Part shown: positions 18,206-26,030 of the stretch, in pieces
Layout of the letters: each line of letters begins with the position of its first letter
Position numbering within the stretch: the stretch's first letter is position 1
Assembly (NCBI RefSeq): GCF_963558545.1
Contig: NZ_CAUWHO010000027.1
Location: 1 to 29,388, forward strand
DNA from: Tyzzerella sp963558545
GTDB taxonomy: Bacteria; Bacillota; Clostridia; Lachnospirales; CAG-274
Length of the DNA stretch: 29,388 nt
Direction of reading: 5' to 3'
Position numbers and translations under genes: made by a program
Notes under the pieces: generated by a model
Told to the model about the DNA's origin: nothing
Seen by the model: the letters and a program-made list of their open reading frames with translations, nothing else
The model's database searches: none

Positions 18206-19684
18206 TTATAATAATATACAGATTAGGCCTCCATTACCTTCATTTATTATTTTTTGTAATGTTTCTTGTAGTTTTAATTGTGTATCCTCTGGTATTCTAT
18301 AAAGTTTTGTGTTTAATCCATCATTTACTAAGTCTGACAGAGATTTACCAAAAATATTGTAATCCCAAATTTTATCTTGTTCATTTTCAAATTGCTCTAG
18401 AAGATACTGTGATAGCTCTTTACTTTGTTCTTCACTACCTACAATAGGTGCAACCTCTGTTTGAATATCTGCTTTTATAAGGTGGAAGCTAGGAGCTGTT
18501 GCTTTAATTTTTATACCATATCTTGAGCCGTGTTTTATAAGCTCTGGCCTTTCTAAAATCATTTCATCTAATGTTGGAGTAACTATACCGTATCCTTTTG
18601 TTTTTACTTCCTCTATGGCATATTTTACTTTGTCATATTCTTTTTTTGCTTGTGATAAAAGTTTTATTGTAGAAATTAATTCATATTCATTATTTATATC
18701 CATATTAGTTGTTTCGCTTAAAACTTTATAAAATAGATTATCATTTAGCCCTATTTCTATATTACTTAAGCCTTCTCCTAATGCTATTTTATCTATGTAT
18801 GCTTTTTTTATGTATTCGTTATTTTCTAGTATGGATATAGTAGATTTTATATTATGTAGTTTATTAATTTCTGGTAATAATTTTTTTGTATCTTGTATTA
18901 TACTTTGTTTTAGCCAATGGTTTATATCTAGCGTTTCTATCCATTTTGGCAAGTTTAAATTTAATTGTTTTATTGGAAATTCGTATAAAACTTTTTCTAA
19001 TATTGAATTTATATCTTCTTGTTTTAATTGAGCAATATTTACTGGTATAACAGGCGAATTATACTTTTCTGTTAGTTCTTGTTTTAAATTATCTGCTGAC
19101 TGTGAATAAGGTTTTGATGTATTTAAAAGTACAACAAAAGGCTTTGATAAAGACTTTAATTCTTTTATTACTTTTTCTTCTGCTAGTATATAATCTTCTC
19201 TTGGAATATCTGTAATAGTACCATCTGTTGTTACAACTATACCTATTGTAGAATGGTCTGTTATCACTTTTTTTGTACCTATTTCTGCTGCTTCTTCAAA
19301 TGGAATTTTTTCGTTAAACCAAGGTGTTGAAACCATTCTTGGTTGGTTTTCATCCATATATCCTGATGCTCCTGGTACTACATACCCTACACAATCTATC
19401 ATTCTTACATTAAAACTTGCATTGTCGTCTATATTAATAGAAACGGCATTGTTTGGTATAAATTTTGGTTCTGTTGTCATAATAGTTTTTCCTGCTGAGC
19501 TTTGTGGAAGTTCATCTCTAGTTCTTTCTTTGTTATATTCATCATCTATATTAGGTATTACTAGTAAATCCATAAATCTTTTTATAAAAGTAGATTTTCC
19601 TGTTCTAACTGGTCCAACAACACCTATGTATATATCACCGTTTGTTCTTTCGGATATATCCTTATAAATATTAAATTGTTCCAT
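18206..19684 (-). CDS. spoIVA: Stage IV sporulation protein A, spore coat morphogenetic ATPase
   Basis: SpoIVA is made in the mother cell and polymerises with ATP hydrolysis on the forespore surface to form the base of the spore coat; it is also needed for cortex formation. From the chosen start the protein is 492 residues, the length of the B. subtilis protein. It begins MEQFNIYKDISERTNGDIYI with Walker A GPVRTGKS (24-31, K30), then GTITDIPREDY, FVVLLNTSKPYSQS, and the conserved C-terminal end. An upstream in-frame ATG at 19714 is rejected because AAGGAGG lies 5 bases before ATG 19684. A sigma-E-like promoter is upstream. Its presence shows the host forms endospores. Confidence 0.97.
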   Translation of the reverse strand: MEQFNIYKDISERTNGDIYIGVVGPVRTGKSTFIKRFMDLLVIPNIDDEYNKERTRDELPQSSAGKTIMTTEPKFIPNNAVSINIDDNASFNVRMIDCVGYVVPGASGYMDENQPRMVSTPWFNEKIPFEEAAEIGTKKVITDHSTIGIVVTTDGTITDIPREDYILAEEKVIKELKSLSKPFVVLLNTSKPYSQSADNLKQELTEKYNSPVIPVNIAQLKQEDINSILEKVLYEFPIKQLNLNLPKWIETLDINHWLKQSIIQDTKKLLPEINKLHNIKSTISILENNEYIKKAYIDKIALGEGLSNIEIGLNDNLFYKVLSETTNMDINNEYELISTIKLLSQAKKEYDKVKYAIEEVKTKGYGIVTPTLDEMILERPELIKHGSRYGIKIKATAPSFHLIKADIQTEVAPIVGSEEQSKELSQYLLEQFENEQDKIWDYNIFGKSLSDLVNDGLNTKLYRIPEDTQLKLQETLQKIINEGNGGLICILL

Positions 19685-19717
19685 ATTAACCTCCTTAAAC
19701 CAATTTAAATACATTTT

Positions 19718-19746
19718 AATATATGATTTTAAATTAAAAAATATGT
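19718..19746 (-). promoter_or_regulatory. Sigma-E-type promoter for spoIVA
   Basis: On the - strand, ACATATT (19746-19740) and CATATATT (19725-19718) are separated by 14 bases. This fits the known sigma-E pattern, KMATATT then CATACAMT with 14-15 bases between. The implied start lies about 27 bases before the spoIVA ATG. spoIVA is a classic sigma-E gene in Bacillus and Clostridium, so function and sequence agree. Confidence 0.7.
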
Positions 19747-19934
19747 TTTACAGTATATTTATTTTTATAAATAATAAATTATATATACAATAAGTATTTA
19801 TAAAAAATGCAGTAGTAATGTAAAAATATAAGAGTAAAAAATTTTTAACCTTTAGATAATTTTACATTAAAAATTAAAAAAATTCAAATACATCTGAAAA
19901 AAAAAATTACAAAAAGTATTGACAGAGTGTAAAA
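19746..19934. repeat. Four copies of TGTAAAA/TTTTACA in the spoIVA-phage intergenic region
   Basis: TTTTACA occurs at 19746-19752 and 19860-19866; its complement TGTAAAA occurs at 19819-19825 and 19928-19934. The middle pair forms a 9-bp inverted repeat (AATGTAAAA at 19817-19825, TTTTACATT at 19860-19868). The first copy touches the -35 of the spoIVA promoter and the last lies within the phage early promoter. They may be operator half-sites for the adjacent HTH protein. Apart from these and the promoters, the 288-base gap 19685-19972 is plain AT-rich sequence with no gene and no recognisable attachment site. Confidence 0.45.
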
Positions 19935-19947
19935 AGTAGACTATACT
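19919..19947 (+). promoter_or_regulatory. Strong promoter of the phage-like element control genes
   Basis: Consensus TTGACA (19919-19924), 17 bases, then TATACT (19942-19947). AAAAAGTA occurs at 19911-19918 and again at 19931-19938, exactly 20 bp apart and flanking the -35. AAAGTA (19933-19938) is also mirrored by TACTTT (19944-19949) across the -10. This arrangement suggests repressor control, most simply by the small HTH protein encoded just downstream. Confidence 0.8.
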
Positions 19948-19972
19948 TTGTTTTGAAAGGAAGTGATTTAAT

Positions 19973-20161
19973 ATGAAAATATCTTTAAAAGCAGCAAGAG
20001 TTAACGCTAATTTAACTCAACAAGAGGTGGCAGACATAATAAAAGTAAGCAAGCATACTATAATTAATTGGGAAAAAGGTAAAACAAATGTTGGATATGC
20101 ACCATTAAAAGTTTTAAGTGAAATTTATAATATTGAAATTGATAATATTTTTTTAGGTTAA
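19973..20161 (+). CDS. Xre/Cro-family helix-turn-helix regulator
   Basis: This 62-residue protein is a single HTH_3 domain: RVNANLTQQEVADIIKVSKH leads into TIINWEKGKTN, the two helices of the motif, followed by a short IEIDNIF end. It lacks any extra dimerisation or protease-cleavage domain, so it resembles a Cro-type or minimal repressor rather than a LexA-like one. AAAGGAAGTGA lies before ATG 19973. It is the first gene of the phage-like element and is followed after 19 bases by the Xpf-like gene in the same direction. PBSX differs: there the repressor Xre is divergent from the control genes. It probably binds the repeats upstream and regulates its own operon. Confidence 0.88.
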   Translation: MKISLKAARVNANLTQQEVADIIKVSKHTIINWEKGKTNVGYAPLKVLSEIYNIEIDNIFLG

Positions 20162-20180
20162 ATTGTAGAAAGGAAAACTT

Positions 20181-20573
20181 ATGGATAAAGAAAAAAGAGA
20201 AAAAGGCGAGAAATATCTTAAAAACTGGGGACAAGGCATTTTAGATATACAAAATTTACAAACAGAAATTAACCAGATAAGAAAAAATAATGATGCTTTT
20301 GATACTATACAAATAGAAAATAAAGAAGATATAGTAAATATTTATAGCTCTGTTATAAATGAAAAGTTGGTAAAACTTAAAAATTTAATGTATGAATATA
20401 AAATTGTAGACGATGTAATAAGCAATTTGGAAGATTACCAAAAAGACGTAATACGATTTAGGTATATTTATAAAAATAGCTGGCAATCTGTTGCTTTAAA
20501 AGTACATATTAGCCTTAGACAATGTTTTAATATAAAAAATTTAGTTATAAACAGAATTTTAAAAAGTATTTAA
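20181..20573 (+). CDS. Xpf/ArpU-like late-gene activator with sigma-70 region-4-like C terminus
   Basis: The protein has 130 residues. The first two thirds are charged and helical, likely coiled-coil. The C terminus, from about residue 83, reads DYQKDVIRFRYIYKNSWQSV and then a predicted recognition helix, the pattern of sigma-70 region 4 ("VIRLRY...SW..IA"). In PBSX, xpf sits directly before the terminase genes xtmA-xtmB and switches on late transcription, and the position here is the same. I infer that it activates the late promoter in the 106-base gap that follows. It could instead be a RinA/ArpU-type regulator, which has the same role in other phages. Assignment is from architecture and position. 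Confidence 0.7.
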   Translation: MDKEKREKGEKYLKNWGQGILDIQNLQTEINQIRKNNDAFDTIQIENKEDIVNIYSSVINEKLVKLKNLMYEYKIVDDVISNLEDYQKDVIRFRYIYKNSWQSVALKVHISLRQCFNIKNLVINRILKSI

Positions 20574-20596
20574 ATGCTTTACACTTTTATTGCAGT

Positions 20597-20625
20597 TACT
20601 TTATATTATATGGTGGTATTATAAT
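20597..20625 (+). promoter_or_regulatory. Possible late promoter of the particle genes
   Basis: A consensus TATAAT at 20620-20625 is preceded 17 bases earlier by a poor -35 (TTACTT, 20597-20602). An alternative pair upstream is TTTACA at 20578-20583 with TATATT after 18 bases. A good -10 with a weak -35 is what an activator-dependent late promoter would look like. It lies in the only sizeable gap (20574-20679) between the control genes and the terminase. Confidence 0.45.
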
Positions 20626-20679
20626 ATTGACCTTTAAAATTATTATTTATTTTATAGATAGTAAATTGGGGGTGAATAT

Positions 20680-21051
20680 TTGAACAATAAACAAAAATTA
20701 TTTTGTAAATATTATATTGAAACACAAGATATAAAAATAGCTACTAAAAAATGTGGATATAAAGAAAGTACAGGTATAAAGCTATTGAAAAATGAATTAA
20801 TAAAAAAATACATAGAAGAAAACATTAGAAATAATAAAGTTGCTGATTCTGATGAAATAATGGAGTGTCTTACTAAAATAATGCGTGGGCAAGAAAATAA
20901 TGACGATGTATCTTTAAAAGGAATATCTGTAAAAGAAAGGTTAAAAGCTGCTGAACTGCTAGGAAAGGTTTATTCTATATTTTCTCCTAAACAAGAAATT
21001 GATAAAGATGAATCTATTTTTATAGTAGGAAGTGATTTAATAAAAGAATAA
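20680..21051 (+). CDS. xtmA: Phage terminase small subunit (XtmA type)
   Basis: The small terminase recognises phage DNA and recruits the large subunit for packaging. The 123-residue protein opens with NNKQKLFCKYYIETQDIKIA and the helix-turn-helix KKCGYKESTGIKLLKNELIK, the usual pattern of Terminase_2 family proteins ("KQ..F...Y....A..AG"). A more charged oligomerisation region with ERLKAAELLGKVY follows. It starts with TTG 20680, with GGGGGTGA well placed upstream. The large subunit gene begins one base after its stop. Confidence 0.9.
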   Translation: MNNKQKLFCKYYIETQDIKIATKKCGYKESTGIKLLKNELIKKYIEENIRNNKVADSDEIMECLTKIMRGQENNDDVSLKGISVKERLKAAELLGKVYSIFSPKQEIDKDESIFIVGSDLIKE

Positions 21052-21052
21052 T

Positions 21053-22294
21053 ATGGAAAATAAAATATACTTACCAGATATAGTTGGAAAAGGATACAAA
21101 GAATACTGGTACTTTAAAGGAAGATTTAGAGTATGCAAAGGTTCTAGAGCTAGTAAAAAATCTAAAACAACTGCTTTAAATTTTATATTTAGAATAATGC
21201 AATATAAAGACGCTAATCTTTTAGTAGTTAGAAAAACTTATAATACTCTTAGAGATAGTTGTTTTGCTGAATTAAAATGGGCAATACATACCCTTGGGGT
21301 ATCTAAATATTGGGAATGTAAAACATCTCCTCTTGAAATTATATACTTGCCAACAAACCAAAAAATATATTTTAGAGGACTTGATGACCCTTTAAAAATA
21401 ACATCTATTACAACACAAAAAGGTGTTTTATGTTGGTTATGGATAGAGGAAGCTTATGAGATAGACAATGAGGAAGATTTTGATATTTTACAAGAAAGTA
21501 TTAGAGGAAAGGTACCAGAAGGACTTTTTAAGCAGATTACATTAACATTTAACCCTTGGAATGAAAAACATTGGATTAAAAAAAGATTTTTTGATTGTGA
21601 AGATAATGATATATTAGCTATTACAACTAATTATATGATTAATGAGTGGCTTGATAATGCTGATAAAAAAATGTTTGAGGATATGAAAAAAAATAATCCT
21701 AGAAGATATCAAGTTGCTGGTCTTGGTGAATGGGGTGTAACACAAGGGCTTGTATATGAAAATTTCCTTGAACTAGAGTTTAACGTAGAAGAAATAAAAA
21801 ATAGAGAAAATATTATTTCTATTTTTGGACTTGATTTTGGGTATACTAATGACCCAACTGCATTATTTTGTGGGTTAGTAGATTTAGAACTTAAAGAGAT
21901 TTATGTATTTGACGAACTTTATAAAAAGGCTTTAACCAATTTTAAAATATATCAAGAAGTATTTAATATGGGATATATTAAAGAAATTATTGTAGCTGAT
22001 TCTGCTGAGCCTAAAAGTATAGAAGAACTTAGAGAGCTTGGTATGAATAAAATAAGAGCAGCTAAAAAGGGCAAAGATAGTTTAAATAATGGTATACAAT
22101 ATATACAAGATTTTAAGATAGTTATACACCCTAAATGCAAAAACTTTTTGAATGAAATATGTAACTACATATGGAAAAAAGATGAAATGGGAAAAACTAT
22201 TAATAGGCCTATAGATGACTATAATCATCTTTTAGATGCTATGCGATATGCTATACAATCTATAAATAAAGATGATAGATTTAGCTTTAAATGA
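21053..22294 (+). CDS. xtmB: Phage terminase large subunit (PBSX family, XtmB)
   Basis: This packaging motor and nuclease cuts concatemeric DNA and pumps it into the procapsid. The 413 residues contain a Walker A-like KGSRASKKSKTTALNFIF (about 29-46, the lysine-rich form seen in PBSX-type terminases), Walker B LCWLWIEEAYEI, a coupling motif LTFNPWNEKHWIKK, and an RNase H-fold nuclease domain with Asp residues in IFGLDFGYTNDPTALF, IIVADSAEPKSI and HLLDAMRYA. All expected acidic residues are present, so it looks active. Length is normal. Confidence 0.95.
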   Translation: MENKIYLPDIVGKGYKEYWYFKGRFRVCKGSRASKKSKTTALNFIFRIMQYKDANLLVVRKTYNTLRDSCFAELKWAIHTLGVSKYWECKTSPLEIIYLPTNQKIYFRGLDDPLKITSITTQKGVLCWLWIEEAYEIDNEEDFDILQESIRGKVPEGLFKQITLTFNPWNEKHWIKKRFFDCEDNDILAITTNYMINEWLDNADKKMFEDMKKNNPRRYQVAGLGEWGVTQGLVYENFLELEFNVEEIKNRENIISIFGLDFGYTNDPTALFCGLVDLELKEIYVFDELYKKALTNFKIYQEVFNMGYIKEIIVADSAEPKSIEELRELGMNKIRAAKKGKDSLNNGIQYIQDFKIVIHPKCKNFLNEICNYIWKKDEMGKTINRPIDDYNHLLDAMRYAIQSINKDDRFSFK

Positions 22295-22314
22295 AAATTA
22301 TAAAGGAGGTTTTT

Positions 22315-23715
22315 ATGAACCTTGAACCGAATTTTGAAACATATGAAACAAATAAAATTATAAATAGATTTGGGAACGAAAAGGCATTTATTGAATTTTT
22401 GGAACAAAATATATTAGAGTTTTTATCCTCTGAACAAAGAAAAAATATGTTGATAGGTGAGGAATATTATAAAGGTAACCACGATATTTTAAAAAGAAAG
22501 CGTACCATAATTGGTAAAGATGGTAACAAAGAAGAAATAGATAATTTACCTAATAATAGAATAGTAGATAATCAGTATGCTAGAATAGTTGACCAGAAAA
22601 ATAGTTATTTATTATCTAAACCTATTACAATTTATTGTGATGATGAAAATTTTATGAACAGTATCAATAAAATATGTGGAAAATCATTTTATAGTCTTAT
22701 TAAAAATATAGGTGAAGATTGTATTAATTGTGGTATTGGTTGGATTTATATATTTTTTGATGAGAATGGAAACATTAGCTTTAAAAGATTTAAGCCTTAT
22801 GAAATACTACCTATATGGGAAGATGAGGAACATACTTTATTAGAATGTTTACTTAGAATATATAACATAGAAAATTATGATTTTAATAATAAAAATATTA
22901 CAACTCAAGTAGAGCTATATACTAAAAGTGGTGTACAATATTACATTTTGGATGATAAAAAATTAATATTAGATAAATCTAAAGGTTTTAAACCTTATAT
23001 ATATAATTCTTATAACTTTCCTTTATCCTGGAATAAAATTCCTGTGGTATCTTTTAAATTTAATTCTAAAGAAATTCCTTTAATAAAAAGAGTAAAAACT
23101 TTACAAGATTCTTTAAATACCATTAGAAGTGATTTTATGAACAATATGCAAGAAGATGCTAGAAATACTATTCTTGTACTTAAAAATTATGACGGAACTA
23201 ATTTATCTGAATTTAGAAAAAATTTGTCTGAATATGGCGTTGTAAAAGTAAAAACTATAGATGGTAATGAAGGAGGGGTAGAGTCATTAAAAGTAGATAT
23301 TGATAGTAACAATTATGAAGTCCTTGCTAGAGCTTTAAAAAAGGCTATAATAGAAAATGCTAGAGGATATGACTGCAAAGATGATAAAATGGGACAAAAT
23401 CCTAATCAGATGAATATACAAAGTGCTTATGCAGATATTGACCTAGATGCTAGCCTTATGGAAACAGAGTTTCAAGCATCTTTTGAAATGTTATTTTGGT
23501 TTATAAAAAAATATTTTACTTATATTTATAAAAAGGATTTTAACAATATAGATATAGATGTAATATTTAACAAAGATATTTTAATAAATGAAACAGAAGC
23601 CATTAATAATTGTGTGAAATCTATGGGAATTATATCGAAAGAAACTATTATTAGTATGCATCCTTGGGTATCTAATATAAAACAAGAAATTAATAAACTA
23701 AAAAATGAAAAATAA
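22315..23715 (+). CDS. Phage portal protein (SPP1 gp6-like)
   Basis: The portal forms the twelve-fold ring at the capsid vertex through which DNA is pumped and to which the tail is joined. The 466 residues match SPP1-type portals. They include NRIVDNQYARIVDQKNSYLL near residue 80, GIGWIYIFFDENGNISFKRF, LPLSWNKIPVVSFKFNSKEI-like residues, SDFMNNMQEDARNTILVLKN and the C-terminal NIQSAYADIDLDASLMETEF. ATG 22315 has AAAGGAGG upstream; an ATG at 22291 overlapping the terminase stop is in frame but has no ribosome site. No MuF-like minor head gene follows, unlike many SPP1-type modules. Confidence 0.92.
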   Translation: MNLEPNFETYETNKIINRFGNEKAFIEFLEQNILEFLSSEQRKNMLIGEEYYKGNHDILKRKRTIIGKDGNKEEIDNLPNNRIVDNQYARIVDQKNSYLLSKPITIYCDDENFMNSINKICGKSFYSLIKNIGEDCINCGIGWIYIFFDENGNISFKRFKPYEILPIWEDEEHTLLECLLRIYNIENYDFNNKNITTQVELYTKSGVQYYILDDKKLILDKSKGFKPYIYNSYNFPLSWNKIPVVSFKFNSKEIPLIKRVKTLQDSLNTIRSDFMNNMQEDARNTILVLKNYDGTNLSEFRKNLSEYGVVKVKTIDGNEGGVESLKVDIDSNNYEVLARALKKAIIENARGYDCKDDKMGQNPNQMNIQSAYADIDLDASLMETEFQASFEMLFWFIKKYFTYIYKKDFNNIDIDVIFNKDILINETEAINNCVKSMGIISKETIISMHPWVSNIKQEINKLKNEK

Positions 23716-23730
23716 ATAAAAAATTTTAAA

Positions 23731-23753
23731 GGTTGGAGAATTGGGTGGGTGGG
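23731..23753 (+). other. G-rich island between portal and scaffold genes
   Basis: In a region of about a quarter G+C, this stretch has GG-TT-GG followed by GGGTGGGTGGG (23743-23753). Five G runs in 23 bases could form an RNA or DNA G-quadruplex. The scaffold gene has its own separate AAAGGAGG 10-15 bases before ATG, so this island is not its ribosome site. Confidence 0.5.
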
Positions 23754-23777
23754 ATTAAATAAAAAAGGAGGTCTTTT

Positions 23778-24206
23778 ATGGACATTAAATATTTAATGGA
23801 TTTAGGTATAGAGAAGCCTAAAGCCGAAGAAATTTATTGTAAAATAGAAAAATATATTTTTGAAAAAATGAAAGAAAAAACTAAAGAATATGAAAATAAA
23901 ATATTAGAGCTAGAGCTTAAAATGACTGTGGAAAGACAGCTTTTTATGGCTAAAGCTAAAAATATTAAGGCTACTATGGCTTTAATAGATTTTAATAAGC
24001 TAGACAGTAAAAATATAGATGAAAAAGCTATTAAAAATATGATAGATGAACTTAAAAACAACGAAGAAACTAAATTTTTATTTAACGAAGATGAAGATAA
24101 TAAAATAACAGGATTTAAGCCGATAGAGTCTAGTGGTAAAAATATTTCTAGAGGACAATTAAGCTATGAAGAACTTTGTAAATATTATGAAAAAGGTATT
24201 TTTTAG
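23778..24206 (+). CDS. Phage scaffolding protein (GP20 family)
   Basis: Scaffold proteins guide assembly of the capsid shell and are removed before DNA packaging. The 142 residues are highly charged and helical: a long coiled-coil candidate (about residues 20-55, EKYIFEKMKEKTKEYENKIL) leads to MAKAKNIKATMALIDFNKLD. That stretch is the conserved part of Phage_GP20 proteins, followed by a flexible acidic tail with FKPIESSGKN. Position directly before the major capsid gene is standard for scaffolds. Confidence 0.85.
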   Translation: MDIKYLMDLGIEKPKAEEIYCKIEKYIFEKMKEKTKEYENKILELELKMTVERQLFMAKAKNIKATMALIDFNKLDSKNIDEKAIKNMIDELKNNEETKFLFNEDEDNKITGFKPIESSGKNISRGQLSYEELCKYYEKGIF

Positions 24207-24217
24207 GAGGTTGAAAT

Positions 24218-25249
24218 ATGGGAGAATTTAATCATAAAAGTTTTAATCAGGTAGCATTTGGTAAATACATAGAGAATTTACCTAATGTTAAAAAAAATGA
24301 ATTAATAAAATCTGCTGTTCTTAAGCCTAATGCAGAAATAAAAAGAGCATTTTCCTCTCAAGGAGGTACTGGATATGCTATTTTACCTATGTATGGAAGG
24401 ATAGGTGGAGAAGCTTTAAATTATGATGGGAAAACAGATATTGTACCTAATGCAACTAAAACCTTTGAACGTGGTGTTGTAGTTGTTGGTAGAGCTAATG
24501 CTTGGCTTGAAGATGATTTTTCTGAGGATATAACAGGTGGCGTTAGCTTTATGTCTAATGTTGCAAAACAAGTAAATGAATACTTTGATGAGATTGACCA
24601 AAAAACTTTACTTGCTATATTAAAAGGTATATTTTCTATGACTGGTGGTAAAAATCAGAATTTTGTAGATAACCACACTTATGATATATCTGCCCTTGAA
24701 AATCCTAAAATAGATGTTACTACGCTTAATACTGCTATACAAAAGGCTTGCGGTGATAATAAAACTAAATTTTCTATTGTTATTATGCATAGTGTGGTTG
24801 CTACTAACTTAGAAAATTTAAATTTACTTAATTACTTGAAATACACTGACAAAAATGGCATACAAAGAGATTTAGGACTTGCTACTTTAAATGGAAAAAT
24901 AGTATTAATTGATGACAGTATGCCTGTTGAAGATGACGGTGAAAAAAAATATACTACTTACATATTAGGTAAAGGTGCTATTGATTTTGAAAATATTGGT
25001 GCTAAAGTACCTTATGAAATAAATAGGGACCCTAAGACAAATGGTGGACAAGATACTTTATATGCTAGAACTAGAAAATGTTTTGCTCCTTTTGGTATTT
25101 CCTATACTAAAAAGCACCAAAGCAGTTTATCTCCTACTGATGCAGAACTTGAAAATGGCGGTAACTGGTCTTTAGTTAAAGACGTTGAAAATGGGGCGTT
25201 TATAGAAGATAAGGCTATACCTATAGCTAGAATTATATCTAAAGGTTAA
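24218..25249 (+). CDS. Major capsid protein
   Basis: The 343-residue protein lies directly after the scaffold and has the size and sequence pattern of HK97-fold coat proteins of PBSX-like Clostridium phages: FERGVVVVGRANAWLEDDFS, ITGGVSFMSNVAKQVNEYFD, IVIMHSVVATNLENLNLLNY, KIVLIDDSMPV and YILGKGAIDFENIGAKVPYE. It ends in CFAPFGISYTKKHQSSLSPT and a small C-terminal extension. AGGAGG precedes the ATG. It builds the shell; no protease gene is seen nearby, so maturation by cleavage is not indicated. Confidence 0.92.
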   Translation: MGEFNHKSFNQVAFGKYIENLPNVKKNELIKSAVLKPNAEIKRAFSSQGGTGYAILPMYGRIGGEALNYDGKTDIVPNATKTFERGVVVVGRANAWLEDDFSEDITGGVSFMSNVAKQVNEYFDEIDQKTLLAILKGIFSMTGGKNQNFVDNHTYDISALENPKIDVTTLNTAIQKACGDNKTKFSIVIMHSVVATNLENLNLLNYLKYTDKNGIQRDLGLATLNGKIVLIDDSMPVEDDGEKKYTTYILGKGAIDFENIGAKVPYEINRDPKTNGGQDTLYARTRKCFAPFGISYTKKHQSSLSPTDAELENGGNWSLVKDVENGAFIEDKAIPIARIISKG

Positions 25250-25259
25250 GAGGTATTTT

Positions 25260-25640
25260 ATGAATAATATTATTTATCAAATATCTGATAGATTAAACTG
25301 TTTAAATCTTTCTATTAAAGATACTTATTTATCTGAAAAAATTATTCTTATGGCTATTAATTCTGTTAAAAATTTTATCCAATGTGAAATAAATCCCTTT
25401 ATTGATTTTTCTATTATAGAAGACATATTTATTAATATTGTTATAGGTGAATATTTGATGCTTGTTAAATCATCTAATTTGGAAAGTGATATATCTTTAG
25501 ATAGTGCTATAAAAAGTATTAAAGAAGGTGATACCTCTGTAACTTACTTTGAAAATAAAAATATGAATTTTCAAGATATTATTAACTACTTTTTATATAA
25601 AAAGAGATTACTGTACAGGTACAAACAGATTGTATGGTAA
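25260..25640 (+). CDS. Probable head-tail connector protein
   Basis: This 126-residue, helix-rich protein sits immediately after the major capsid gene, where gp6/gp15-type head-tail connectors are encoded. The chain looks like two to three long helices (SEKIILMAINSVKNFIQCEI; IVIGEYLMLVKS) with an acidic middle and a basic C-terminal LYKKRLLYRYKQIVW. This agrees with connectors that add a ring under the portal. The identification is by position and general shape rather than a clear motif. The next gene overlaps its stop by seven bases. Confidence 0.65.
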   Translation: MNNIIYQISDRLNCLNLSIKDTYLSEKIILMAINSVKNFIQCEINPFIDFSIIEDIFINIVIGEYLMLVKSSNLESDISLDSAIKSIKEGDTSVTYFENKNMNFQDIINYFLYKKRLLYRYKQIVW

Positions 25641-26011
25641 ATATTAATAAAAAAAATGCTCTTAGTAAGTTATATATAGGTAGATGTAAAATATATGAAT
25701 ATGAAAACTTTATAGATGAAAATAGCAAAGCAATAAAACAAAATATTAGAATAAAATATGACAATTTAGCTTGTAGGGTGTCATATTACAATAATAGTTC
25801 TAATATTTTAGCATCTAAAGAAGATACTTTTAATAATATTATAACTCAAAAAGTAAAGATATTTTTAGATAATACTATAAAAATAAAAGCTGGGTCTATA
25901 ATAGAAGTAAATCAAAATGGAAAGATAACTAAGTATAAAAACAGTGGAGAACCCGTTATATATTCAAATCATCAAGAAATAATGCTTGATATATTTGATA
26001 ATATTGGTTAG
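25634..26011 (+). CDS. Probable head completion/minor capsid protein (XkdH-like position)
   Basis: This 125-residue protein is mostly beta-strand-like (CKIYEYENFID, RIKYDNLACRVSYYNN, KVKIFLDNTIKIKAGSIIEV). In content and position it resembles stopper or head-closure proteins encoded between the connector and tail-terminator genes in PBSX-like clusters (xkdH). Its ATG overlaps the preceding stop, suggesting coupling. I see no catalytic motif. It could alternatively be a minor capsid protein. Confidence 0.6.
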   Translation: MVNINKKNALSKLYIGRCKIYEYENFIDENSKAIKQNIRIKYDNLACRVSYYNNSSNILASKEDTFNNIITQKVKIFLDNTIKIKAGSIIEVNQNGKITKYKNSGEPVIYSNHQEIMLDIFDNIG

Positions 26012-26030
26012 GTATTTGGGAGGGATATTT

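Noticed and set aside
18187..18447. An 86-codon + strand frame
   Set aside because: It lies within the terminator and antisense to the conserved C terminus of spoIVA; hydrophobic low-complexity translation.
19685..19972. Attachment site or tRNA at the left end of the phage-like element
   Set aside because: I see no tRNA-like structure and cannot test for a direct repeat because the right end is outside the window.
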